The notes under the pieces were generated by a model. That model searched no databases and was not told the DNA's origin. It saw nothing but the letters and a program-made list of their open reading frames with translations. Positions 25,326 to 41,319 of a DNA stretch of 64,000 nt are shown piece after piece (the first letter of the stretch is position 1; each line of letters starts with the position of its first letter). The translations under genes were made by a program, and so were the position numbers. This stretch comes from Scedosporium boydii (lineage: Eukaryota; Ascomycota; Sordariomycetes; Microascales; Microascaceae), in NCBI GenBank assembly GCA_002221725.1, contig NJFT01000068.1, positions 116,728-180,727 of the forward strand, given 5' to 3'.

Positions 25326-28300
25326 TAATATCGTGTGTGGTTCAGACAATAAGGGCTTGATGTACAAGACCCGGTTGAGGCCACATGATAGAATTCCGGA
25401 TAATAGATAGTTTGCACACTCCTTTTTTTTTCCTCTTCTCTTTGTTAATGCAGGGGCATTACATAGGCTCAAGATATCCCGTTCATTTGTCCGTGTATTA
25501 TCTTTGGATACATTCCCGCACTTGCCTCGTGATCGATTACTCGCAACATGTGCCTCCCCGTTATTAGCTACTCTCTACGACATCTCGTCTTCAACCTGTC
25601 GAGCGAGAGTGAGAATAGTCTAACTAAATAAATGATGGTTGAAAATGTCAAAATCCTCCAATAATCAATCCCTTTCACAGGATGAGGATCAGGGGTTTCT
25701 TCAGAAACACAACGAAGTACTGAGGTAGAACGCCATATCTGAGGAACGCTGCCCCAGGGATACCTCGCTGGCTGGCTGAGAGAGGCGTCACGCTAAGTTT
25801 ATTATGCGCGTGGTGAAATGGTTGGTCTCTGGAAACGTAGGAAGGCGGGGGAGGCGGTTAACGAAAATCGTCGAGGAGGCTATGGCGTCATAGCGGTAAT
25901 GGAAGAGTGTGACGGAGAAGTACTTTGTACCACGGATGGACATCGAAGGAGCGGATTTTAATCCTCCTTCGTCGCAGGCTTGTAAGTTTTACCTAGTAAT
26001 AGTGCGAAGAACACGGGTATACTCCTGACGTTTGCTTGCTCTTGCTGAAATTGGACAATCTCTCTTGTAAACGGATCAATCGCTTGGGGAAATCGCTGGT
26101 CAACTGGTTTACGAAGTCAGTTCAGGGAGCCTGACTACTTGTACATTGGCGTTGAGAGAGTCGACGCTGGGCACCACAATGCTAAGACGGGTGAGAGGGT
26201 GGGAAGATTCATGCATCCATCGATCAGATCTGACATTATTTCAATGGCTTATCTTCTCATCTCCAGTGCAGAACCTCCCTTTACGAACGAGGTGCTCACA
26301 GGGCATCAAAAATTGGTCGGGGAGAGGAGCACATGCAGTATCCGTTACCAGAATTTGGGGACCAGCTGCTGGCTAACATAAGTATAGTTACCTCCCCGGT
26401 ATTGAAGACTATTTCGTATTATATCCTCATGCTTGCAAGGCAGGGGAGAGAGCCGCGAAGTATCATCAAGCTCTGAAGCTCTCAATTAATCGAAGCAGGG
26501 TGCGCTCGAGCCCGTTTGTTCCGCGACTGATATTACTCTCATTTGTTCCCCATCATCCTTCCCCCTGTCTGTCTTGGCTTTTGTGCGTCAGAACCCGGTC
26601 ACAGCAACTATCGGATCCCCTGACAAGAACTTCTCTACAAACCTGCGAAGTATTATAAGTCCGCGACTACGAAGTAGTGGCTTCGAACTGGTATGCATGT
26701 ACTTGTAAATATAGAGAGTGCCACTGCTCGCGGCATTGAGTATCTGAGGCCATTCAACCGGAGGATGTCCCCTCTCCTCCATCTCAGTGTCTTGCTATAG
26801 GAAATAGCAAGGGAATAATACAAAGCAGGAATTGGGCCATATCCCGATCCTAGCCTCCGGCTTTTCGCCCATGATATCTAATACATCTAGCTCCTTGCTC
26901 TCTTGCAGCTCACAACCTATTCTAGAAGCACTTCGTAGAATTCAGGACCAGGACATTAAGCCATTGGGAACAGCGATTCTCAACAGGCATAATGCACGAG
27001 CCACGGAGCCCGTAGTTTCAGCAATCTGCAAACTGATGGACTGTATCAAATGTTTCATTATCACTCAGTTAGCGCCGTCGCATGACTGTATCTAGGACCA
27101 AGGATATGCTTACCACGAAGCCTCGAGGGTTGTCGCAGTCGTCACGGCGGATTCGATTGCTCCTATTAATACTGACTGGCCTAAAGCAGTTCGCTTTCAT
27201 CTCACCATCTATTATTCCATAACATACTCGTCGAACCTGCAGTGCGAGGGTTGCCGATCACCAACTGCCAGTTGCACCTTCCCCCCGACCCAGCCCCACC
27301 TTTCTCCCTTCTTGTGCACTTCAATGTTCCTTCGTACTCTACGAAGTACTTCGTGGTTGACATGGAAGGAGTCCCGGAAGGAGCCCCCCCAGCCGCAACA
27401 TTGCGCATTTTGTCTTGTCTCATTGCTTGTGGTGCTTCGTCCACTAACTTCTGCGAACCACCTTGCCGCGTTGAGACTGGTCCCGGATCCTATCATCTTC
27501 CAGTCTCTAGCGCCAGCTTCACTGCCCCTCCCACCCCGCCGAGCGCAATTTTTCTTCCTTTCGTTGTTCCACCCAAGTTCCGATCCATGATCTACTCGGC
27601 GCCAAGTTGACCTTCGACTTTGAGCAGCTTCTCTGAATTCTTTCCAACCCCTTCTTTCTCTCTCCTCCCTCGTTCTCCATATTCCGCCTCGAACTCCTTT
27701 CACCTCGCATCACCCAGACGGGCATCTTGCCTACCTCACCTTAGCTTCGAGATTGTCGACTCCTCCGTATCCCCAAATCGTACCAGCCAGTCGAACAGTG
27801 CCCTCGATTTCAACGTCCGATCCAGGCTCAGCCCCAGCCCCATCATTGACATCTTGTTCCTACCTCGACAAAGCGCATCGTAGGCAACATCTCCCTATCA
27901 CATTCGACGTAACAACGGTGACGCTTATTCGAACGAGATTTCCTCCCTCGCGTCCGCCTCGGTCTCTGGTCACGGCCCTGGGCGTGTGGCCACGGCCTTT
28001 GAAACCAAGCTAATTCACAACACAACACAACCCCAAGAGAAGCTCCCAAGGAGGACGGAGATAAAACGTCTTGCACGTGTTAATTTAGCCTCGATTGTTT
28101 AGCCTCATAATTTTTGACCCCCTGCGACGGGAAGCCCGACACGAAAGCCACGACATCGACGATAGACTCAGCATCAAGCAACGAGACGGTGAGCGAGCGC
28201 GTTTTTAGCACATTCGAACTTCAGGAGCGTAAGCATAAATACAGCCTCTAGCCGACGCCCTTTTTTCCTCGGTAGGAATTGAAGTCGAAGCGACATTAAT

Positions 28301-28422
28301 CTCGTCACTCGCGCCCTCTTACACCACCTGTCAACATCAGTTTTCTCAATTCCGTGTCAGGTGGTCCTGGCACCCCGACTCTTTTCTTATTTTTGCACAT
28401 ATTCCGTCAACGATAACATACC
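25326..28422. other. Intergenic region and leader before the SRPK gene
   Basis: This 3.1-kb stretch has no supportable gene. The left part holds TAC-GAA-GTA copies, including the arm-extended ACTAC-GAA-GTAGT at 26666-26678 and the palindrome at 27341-27354. From about 27,600 the + strand becomes C/T-rich, as expected for the promoter and 5' leader of the exon starting at 28423. Confidence 0.5.
27341..27354. repeat. 14-bp perfect palindrome ACGAAGTACTTCGT
   Basis: Two oppositely oriented copies of the GAAGTA/TACTTC motif meet head to head to make a perfect palindrome. It belongs to the dispersed TAC-NNN-GTA family described in the findings. Confidence 0.6.
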
Positions 28423-33178
<4,756 letters not shown>

Positions 33179-34568
33179 ATGGTGACTTGGAAGATCAATG
33201 AAGCGGCATAACGGATTGACAGGCGCATAGACTTTGTTTTTATTTTTTTTTGTCTTGTTTTATCACTCTCTTGACGATGCCTCCACCTACCTACCTACCT
33301 ACCCTATCTCACCTCTCTCACCTCTCACCTTTCTCTTCGTCTTTCTCATTTTACTCACAACACTCGCCTTCTTACTTTTCTTCTATTTTACCGCCCTCCG
33401 CTACTTGCCCGTTTTGCACCCTGACGAGAAAAGAACAGAAAGTAGGAAAGTCGGGGGGAGATGAACCGAGATGAACCAAAGGTAGAATAGGTTGGCCGCA
33501 GATATTTTGGACGGTTTCTTGTTTGATTACACCATGTCCATGCCCACTCTCCCCCAACCTAGATCAAGGAGGAAGTGGGGAGGAAGCGATACAGACAGCG
33601 GCAGTCATCGCACACACGCACACATACACAACACAAACACAAACACTCGCACACCCACACTCTGGTTACTTTTCTTTTTAGATGGAGACGTGTCGTGCGA
33701 TATTGAAGAGGTGGATTGGTGGGATTTGGGACCCTGGGGGTTGGATGGCTTCTGGTTATAATGAGTTAATCCCAACCGTCAAGAGAGAGAGAAAAGGAGA
33801 GTGAATGGACAGGGAATCGTTACAAACAGCCCCAGCCCGCCAGGTTCGAGGAGTCTAGTCGGACTATTTTCTGCCCCGTCACCTTTCCCCACGACCTCTC
33901 CCCCTCTTTCTCTCTTTTCGGATGTAGCCCACCGCTTGCTACGGCACTAAATATGAATTATAGTGCGCCGCTACCAGACCACGGGGGGACCGCAAGTGAA
34001 GAGCGGATCTTTTGCTAGTCACTCGTTCACTGGCTTTATACCCTGTGTGGGAAGGTAGCAGCCTCTTTTCATGACTTGATGAATCGCGTCTTGACCTTTT
34101 GTTTCTTGATCTCCCCTCTTGATAGCGATGACATTGTTGAGCGAGAGGAGAAGGTCCCCGAGTTTGGTAAGAATAGTAGCGGAGAGGGTTCTGTATTCGT
34201 TGGTAGGATTTTTATTTAGATCATGCATGATTTCGAGAAGACGTATTTTGCGATGAAGGGTCGAACTTGCGAATATCCTTGATACGGTTTTATTTTCTTT
34301 TCATTCCCTTGATACAGTGACGGGCTATTAACTTCCCATCCGTTCCCTTGTGGTTTTGTTGCCAAATTCTAGCGCGATGCGTTTAAAAAAGAATAAAAAA
34401 AGGAATGCCCCAAACACCCTGTCTCTCAAAAAAGAACACCTCAAGTTGCAATGATCCTCGAAAAGCCCCCCCCCAAAACGGGAAAAAAATAAAGAATACA
34501 CCGTGCCAGACAGCTCTCATGGCCCTTGCTACTTAGCCTCTGTAGACGAAACTCACAATCGCCTCTCC
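33179..34568. other. Convergent region between SRPK and IWS1 with simple repeats
   Basis: This 1.4-kb stretch separates two stop codons and should contain both 3' UTRs. It holds a CCTA tetranucleotide tract (33285-33304) and a CA-rich tract (33611-33660). T-rich and A-rich stretches are suitable for polyadenylation on either strand. No gene was seen. Confidence 0.65.
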
Positions 34569-36098
34569 TTAACCCCTCTTCCTGGGCTTCTGCGTCATCT
34601 TCCTAAACGCCTCGATACCGCTCGCACCAATCGGACGATGCTCAAAAGCACGAGACGACTGCTTGTCGAACGTGCTGCGGGGTGCGACGGTGTAGCTCTG
34701 AGGCATCTCGGGAACACGGGCGCGGTTCGTAGGGCCCGTAGGGGCGAGGGCGCGTTCGCGTTCGGCTTCGAGGCGGGATTGGGAAGGGCGTTGGGAAAGG
34801 GAGAATTGGGAGGAGCTGGAGCGTTGTGCGAGCTTGGCGGCTCTGTTTTTTGGGAGAGAGAGAGGTTAGTATGGATTCTACTGGGAAACGCGAAAATGCG
34901 ATGGCAAGAAAAGGGGGAAAATATGGGAATGAAGAGACGTACTGGTAATCATAGGTGCGCGTCTCTAGCTGACGCTTCTTGTAATCGTCAGTTCTCTTGA
35001 GAATAGGGCGGCTCCAATCCCCGACAAGCTTCTCAGCAATCCGCTTGATATTAGGCTCAGGCCTCTTCGACTTCGTGTAAAAGAAGACGACCTTGCCGAG
35101 GCCGCTACCGAGGAGGGCGTCCTTCTCGATGGGCAGCTTGATGAGGTGGTTGAAGATATCGCGCTGGATGTTGTAGGAGGGGAGGCTGCCGTCGTGGAGG
35201 GGTTCGAGGAAGTAGCGCACGGCGCGGAGAAAGCCCGAATCGGGGTCGAGAACGGCCTCTTGAGCGTTGTTGCGGTTGAGCATGGAGACCACTTCGGGGA
35301 GGATCGTCATCTTTTCGACGGCGGGCTGGTTGGCTTCGCGGGCTGTGTTGTCGGCTTCGCAGGCGCGCTCCATCCTTACAACAAGGTCGGCGATCTGGTC
35401 ATCGATGGGGTCGTCGAGGTCCTATAAAGAGCAGAAAGTGGGTTAGTATAACTTGACGAAAGAAAAATCGGCGGAAGGGGGATTGAGGTCACCCATATCC
35501 CCCATCCGCCCTTGAGAGAAATACGTACGGCTTCATCCTTCTTCTTCTTCCGCCTCGTAGGTCCCTTGACAGCTGCCTCCAGCGCTCGATCAAGAGCTCG
35601 TCTCCTCCTCTCCTCCGGCGTCAAATGCGAATCATTCTCGTCTTCTTCTTCGGGCGAAGGCCTCTTCGAAACGGTGCGGGAACCACCAGCTTCGCTCCGC
35701 CTAGCTTTGCGTGGCCGAGACTCGTCATCCTGACCGTCAGCATCGCCATCGCGAGATCTCTTCTTCTTCTCGCGCCTTCCTTCTTTGACCTTCCGTGACT
35801 TGTCGGTGTCGGAACGCTGCCGCCTCGCGGCCTTGAGAGTACGGGCAACGTCCTCGTCGATTTCTACGGGTCGGTCCTCGATGTTGGCCGTCTCGGGATC
35901 GTAGTCTTCGAACTGATCCTCGTCGAGTTCGGAGAGGATCTCTGATTCCTTATCGTCATCGTCTTTCTCATCGTCGTCGTCAACATCGACTTTGTCTAAG
36001 GCGTTATCTTGGGCGGTATCGTCTTCTTGGTCGTCACGAGGGACGCGCTCCTCCTCGTCTCGAGGGGGCGATTGAGCGGGTGATTCGATATCTGACAT
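34569..36098 (-). CDS. IWS1: Transcription elongation factor IWS1 (Spn1)
   Basis: Three minus-strand exons, 36098-35529, 35421-34943 and 34842-34569, give 440 residues. Donors are GTACGT in both introns; acceptors are TATAG and ACAG. Residues 1-190 are acidic then highly charged (DVDDDDEKDDDDKESEILSE, later KKKRSRD and RRKKKKDEA), as in IWS1 N-termini. Residues of about 253-328 form the TFIIS N-terminal (LW) domain, FLRAVRYFLEPLHDGSLPSY through KRIAEKLVGDW. A basic tail (FRKMTQKPRKRG) closes the protein. IWS1/Spn1 binds Spt6 and RNA polymerase II and acts in elongation and mRNA processing in the nucleus. Length and domain order fit fungal members. It is divergent from the Brl1/Brr6 gene. Confidence 0.93.
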
Positions 36099-36898
36099 TA
36101 TGAAAGGATTCGGGGGGCAGAGAATGGATTAGAGTAGAATCGTCGACGTCGGGATGGGAGGATCGAAGCGGCGATGGATGGGCTGGAAGAGAAAGTTTGT
36201 GTGAGGAGAGAGGATGAGAGGAGAGGCTTTCCAGGTCAGATGTGGACTAGATCTGTTCAAAGCCAAAAATGAAAGAAGGGATAAGGGGAGGCTTCTTCTT
36301 TCGACTTGGGAATCTTGATGGGAGGGTTGGTGGGATTAGCCAAGCTGGTGAATTCTTTTATCAGTTGCTCCAGCTTCCTTTCAAAGGCCTTTCTCCCTTG
36401 AAGGCGCTTGCACAGTTGGTTTAGTGGCTGATGGGTGAAAATTGATATGTGAATGAGCACGAAGGTACATACAAGAGCGACTACACTTGGAAGACTGGAG
36501 AGTGATGTATACAGTTCCAGAGAGAGTATGAATACTGTGAGGCTGATGTGAGGTTGTGGCTTGTGGATGGTGGCTCTTCCTTGAGCTTGTTTACACCCAA
36601 TTTTGCCGAAATCTGGTTGCCCGAGACAACTAAACTGGGATAATTTATCCTTCATGGACTCCACGCCCTCACGCTTCCTTAGATTTGATGCCGTGATTTT
36701 GCAGCAAATCTGTCAACACCTCCACTCGTTCACCCATATGTATCCTGCTCAACTTCAAATCTTCCCTCCAAGCCTACTTTGACTTTGTCGACCCGGAGCA
36801 AGCACTGAACGGACCCCCTTTCATCTACTCTAGGTCATTCACGAATGCAAACAATCCCCAACAAACCCGAGCCTGTTCCCAGGTGATAGAAACCCATC
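36099..36898. promoter_or_regulatory. Shared upstream region of IWS1 and Brl1/Brr6 genes
   Basis: This 800-bp divergent intergenic region separates two start codons. A 136-codon minus-strand frame (36257-36664) overlaps it, but it has no recognisable domain and no good splice link to IWS1, so I treat the region as a bidirectional promoter. Confidence 0.55.
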
Positions 36899-38563
36899 AT
36901 GGATAGGCGAACTTATGAGAGTCCCATGGATTGGGAATACCAGGGTACAGGCCCAGTTGATGTCACAAGTCCTTTTACTCAGATTTCTCGAAATAACCCC
37001 AAAAACAGCAGTAAGTCACCTCACTTGTTTCCGCCTCATAGCCTCTCTGAAGCGTCGAGTCGAGAAGCAAGACAGAGACGAAATAAAAACAGAACATGGG
37101 AAACGCAGACAGGCCCAATGCTGACCCAGCAATGATTTCCTCTACAGTCTTCTCGTCCCCCTCGAAACCTTCATCCCAAAACAACCTCTTCTCGGGCTCT
37201 ACGCTTCCCTCAACACCGTCAAAACAACAAGCGCCACCCCCTCCGTCGTCTTTCTTCACCCCCAGAATACCAGGAGGACAGGCAGCCCCGCCCTTTCGCA
37301 ATCCCGCATTTACCACACCGCGCCGACCCTTTGACGAACTTGCCCTGTCGGAAGCATCAGGAGCCGAGACCAGCCCGGCATTCACGGAGAACTCGGATCT
37401 CCCCAACGACACGCCCGAGCTAGATCGCATGAGCGACCTCAATATGGCCACGATTACACCGTCGCGTGTTGACAAGAACTTCCGCTACAGCAAGAATGGT
37501 TTGCAGTCTAGGCGCTATGCCCCCGGAAAGGGCGAGATCCCACGTCCGTCTAGAGACTACTCCGCCGTCGATTTTGTCCGAAAGCGTAAGAAGCGCAACT
37601 ACGACAGAGACGTCGGCAGCTCGCGTAGCCGCCACGGAGGTGGTGGATACAGCGATTCGGACGAGGATTCGGACGGCAGCTTGGCGGATGAACGAATGTC
37701 GAGATCACGAGACAAGAAGAGGAAGGCTAAGAGCAAGGGGCTGATGGGCGGTCTCTTCACAACCATGCAGCGGAACCCCGACTTCGTCGAGCAGGCGCAC
37801 AAGCTTATCCGACTGTCTCTGCACCTGATCCTGGTGGGATCGGTCATGTTTGTCGGCTACAAAGGATACAACGCCGTGTCTGCGGACATCATGACGGCGA
37901 ACCGCGCGGCGCAGGCGGCCAGGCTTAACCAGATTGCCGAGTGCACGAAGCAGTACCAGGAAAATCAGTGCGTGCAGAATCTGCCGGCTCTTAGGCAGCT
38001 CTGCGAGGAGTGGAAAAACTGCATGACGGATGACCCCGAAGCGATCTTCATGGTCAGGAACACGATTAAGGAAATTGCATCTATTATCAACGAGTTTTCT
38101 GGGGAGATGCACCTCAAGGCCTGGGTAAGTGATGAGCTCCTGCTCCAGCTTCTCTCTGCTCGCCTGATACTAATACGTGGTTGTGATGTAGGGCTTCTTT
38201 TTCCTTGCCGTCATTATGTTAATCATCTCCAATACCTTGGCGGCTGGGCGTGTCCATTCCAAGCCCGTGCCTTCGGTGCCCATGGCCCCACCATATGCTA
38301 CTCCCGCGGCAGGGCCTTGGGCAGCTCCTATGCCCAGCGAGGCGTATCATCAGTGGATGCACATCCAGACGCCACGTACACGGAGACACCAACTCGAGAT
38401 GGACGACGGTACGGACACGGATGACGGCTCTATCAAAGGCTTCAGGGGCGCCGCGATTATGGCTCCGCAGACCCCTAGCAGACGCAGTCCCACCAAGGAG
38501 AACAGGGAGAACAGGTCTATGAGTCCAGTCAAGTTTGGCAGGAGCCCGAGTAAGCGGTACTAG
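36899..38563 (+). CDS. Brl1/Brr6-type nuclear envelope protein
   Basis: Three exons, 36899-37010, 37148-38124 and 38192-38563, give 486 residues. Donors are GTAAGT in both introns. The second intron carries a clear branch site (TACTAATAC) before its TAG acceptor. Residues of about 1-230 are disordered and Ser/Pro/Arg-rich. Residues of about 240-380 form the Brl1/Brr6 (Di-sulfide bridge nucleocytoplasmic transport) domain. It has one membrane helix (about 257-279), a lumenal loop with Cys303, Cys312, Cys323 and Cys329, and a second helix beginning at Gly364 (GFFFLAVIMLIISNTLA). The four cysteines match the two disulfides known for this family. These proteins sit in the nuclear envelope and assist nuclear pore insertion and lipid homeostasis. 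I cannot separate Brl1 from Brr6 because many filamentous fungi have a single member. Confidence 0.92.
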
Positions 38564-41319
38564 GGTGTTATCCCCTTTAGGTGTGAGGGGATTTGTTCGT
38601 TCCTTCTTTGACTTTTTTTCTTTTGTTTTATTATTGCGTGTACCTTGTCGAGTTTCATGAAGTTGGGTGGATTGTGTTTATGGGTTACGGATGGAAAGGG
38701 TATTCCCAAGTTTCTGGATGTCAAAAAGTAGCGGCATTTCGCACGTCGTGTATTATATTGTTTCCTAGGGTGCATTTCAGGAGTATGGTATTGTACGACA
38801 TTGATAAGGTCTATGCGGAGGAAAAAGGTTCAAGGTGGAAATAGATGCCCTCGTGCGTGAAGGATCGTTCTATACACAGGTAAAGGATAGTTCTACGAAG
38901 GATGTTGAGACTTCATTCCTTCTTAGTATCCCGCTCATGACCTAGGTGACCTTGAGATCCTCGTCGAGACAAGGCTGGTGAAATGAAAAGGGGGTGAGAA
39001 TGTTGACCGACTCGGTCACATCGGTCAATTAATATCCGGATGCCTGTAAGATCAAGTGTGTCCGCAATGTTGCGATGTTGCGAGGTTACACGCATCAGCA
39101 TACAACTCTATTGAAGCCGGTCAACGGCGTGGTATTTATTGGAGGATTCGCTCGATCGATCGGGTGTTTCCGTGAAAGGTGGAAGCCAAGCGTGGGTGAA
39201 GATGGTCAAAACACACTGCCAGTCTCGCACCGAGCCCAATGGTGGGAGCGGAAGAGGTGTTACCCACACCGGGTTCCTGGGAGGAGGCCAGTCGGTCAGG
39301 GTACATCTTATAGTGACATATACTACGAAGTACATCAGCCCCTGGCGAGCGCAGGAAAGGGGTGGAAGGGCTAAACTAGGGAGATACTTTGACCAACTGG
39401 CTGTATTACAACAAGAGCATATGTACCTCGGTAACTTCAGCACGAGGTACTTCTAAGGCTTGGAGATCTGCAAAGTACTTCGAAGTTGTTCGCCAATTGG
39501 GAGCACTCGGGGAATTTAGCAACTCCTCCGCACTTGTTTTGTTCAACCTCATCTGAAATTTGTACTTCGTACAAAGGTACTGAAGCCCCTTTCTCTCAAG
39601 ATGCAAATGCTAACGGTGTACACAGGTACTTGGAACGAGACCCACAACCTCAGCCAACAATTGGGCTTGGAAAAATATTGAGCCTGGGCCCTGGGCAAGT
39701 CCTCGATATCAACGACACTCCATTAATTATGACACTAAACTTACTTCACACAACATCGATAGTGCGTTGTTAGTACTCCTAGCGCTCCCCATAGTGATTA
39801 CAGCGCTGATTTGGTGGGGTCCCGTCCCACAGAGGCCCAACCATCAATTGATCTCAAAGCTTGAACGTGGATGGAGAGGATCGGGGTCTCAATGTATGAA
39901 GCATGATTATCTTGAAAGATGAATTCATGAATGTATTTGTGGCGTTTCCGCCACGTTGCACAGTTGCAACACTGATGCATTGAGATCCTTCAAGTGTCCA
40001 TGGCCCATGCTGAGGTGTGCCTGCCTAACAATGGAAACAATGTGCCGAGTTATTAATGCACTTGATCGTTCCTGTCTCCTGTGGTCCAGCCCAGCAGCAC
40101 CGCGTTAGTCTCCAACGCGGCTCAAACGTGCCCACGACGTTCCTTCCCCCTTTGGTCTCGCGGCCTCACCCACGCCTAGAAAACTTGGTCTTGCGCGTAC
40201 TTCGTACTTCGTGCCTCGTTTACTCAATTGCTTCTGCTTCGTGGCGCTCGCCTTGGTGCGCCAATGACATCCAAATAATGTCGAGCCCAACATAACGTCA
40301 ACCCTATATGAACCCATGATATTAATCCAAAGTGTTCTCTGATCTTCTTTCCATTTACTGGCTGCCTGTCCCCTGTCCTTTCCCCCGCATCCCTTGGTAC
40401 CAAGGAAAAATCAGCTGAACCTTAAGACACGGTTCGAAGCGACGTGAAAGTACAAACACATCCCTTTAGTAACCGAGCTGTTTCTTCAAGCTCCGGACCT
40501 CTTCCTCACAGAGGAACGAAGCTCCCCTCCGCGTGCCAAGATCAGTCGGCCGAGACGTCAATCCTTTCCGCAAAGGTCCTCATTCCAATCCCATCCCTCC
40601 ACTGCAGCGCTCATGACCGCCACAAAACCGCGACGTTGAAAACGGCCTTTCACCAACTCCACCGCCAATCTAGCCTCAGCTCTCCTCAATTGATCAACTC
40701 TTGAAACCGCTCGCCTCCAAAATCCTTTTCGCTTCATTAATCGCTCCTCGCTATCCGCTTCAATTGATCTCCCAAACCCCGCGCCAAGCCCTGACCTCAA
40801 CATGCCTTAGAGCCTTCCCAAGGGAGCTTCGGGAGACGCGACTCTGGCTTCTGCGCTGCAATACTGCCACCTCCTCTGCGCCTTGCATCCGTGCTGGCCA
40901 CTTGCCTTTGCGCGGACAACCCATTGCTTCCCGGCTTCCATATCCACGACGACAGACCCTAAGACAGTATCAGTCTTGGATCTCTCTAGCTCGCCTTCTC
41001 GTCGCTCACTCACATCATCCTATCGTGTCCCCCATTTTTGCCGAACCCGACCCGAAATCTCCTGTTGCCATCCGAAAGCCTGCTCTGGCCTTGCTCTCTC
41101 TCTCTCCTCTTCCATTGACAACTAGCCCGTCCCGAGACCCCGCGGCCTCTCCAAGCATGTTCCAAACGGCAGCCAGCCTTTCCCCTCTGACGAAACTCGA
41201 TTCCCAGTCCCGACAGCGCCTGATCGACCGGCGCTAATATTGCAGGAAAATAAGGTATAGAATCCCGGGGCTTTTCTCTGTTCTAACCAGACTCTAAACG
41301 CCATTGCCGTTGGCCAACA
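38564..41319. other. Intergenic region and leader before the Zn2Cys6 gene
   Basis: This 2.75-kb stretch has no supportable gene. It holds TAC-TTC-GTA copies at 39324, 39563 and 40199, and TCAATTGATC copies at 39842, 40686 and 40760. From about 40,440 the + strand is C/T-rich and carries open frames, including 40701-41237. I read these as leader or upstream ORFs. A GCTAAT plus TTGCAG at about 41232-41244 could be a 5' UTR intron acceptor. Confidence 0.5.
39559..39575. repeat. Extended TAC-TTC-GTA inverted repeat
   Basis: The arms TTTGTAC and GTACAAA are perfectly complementary around a TTC centre. This is one of the longest-armed copies of the dispersed motif. Confidence 0.6.

Noticed and set aside
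33611..33660. CRISPR-like or satellite array
   Set aside because: It is an irregular CA-rich simple repeat with no repeat-spacer structure. The organism is eukaryotic.
36257..36664. 136-codon minus-strand frame upstream of IWS1
   Set aside because: It lies in the divergent promoter. It has no domain and no convincing splice link to the IWS1 start.
40701..41237. 178-codon + strand frame before the Zn2Cys6 gene
   Set aside because: It is pyrimidine-rich leader sequence with Arg/Ser/Pro/Leu-rich translation and no domain. At most it is an upstream ORF.
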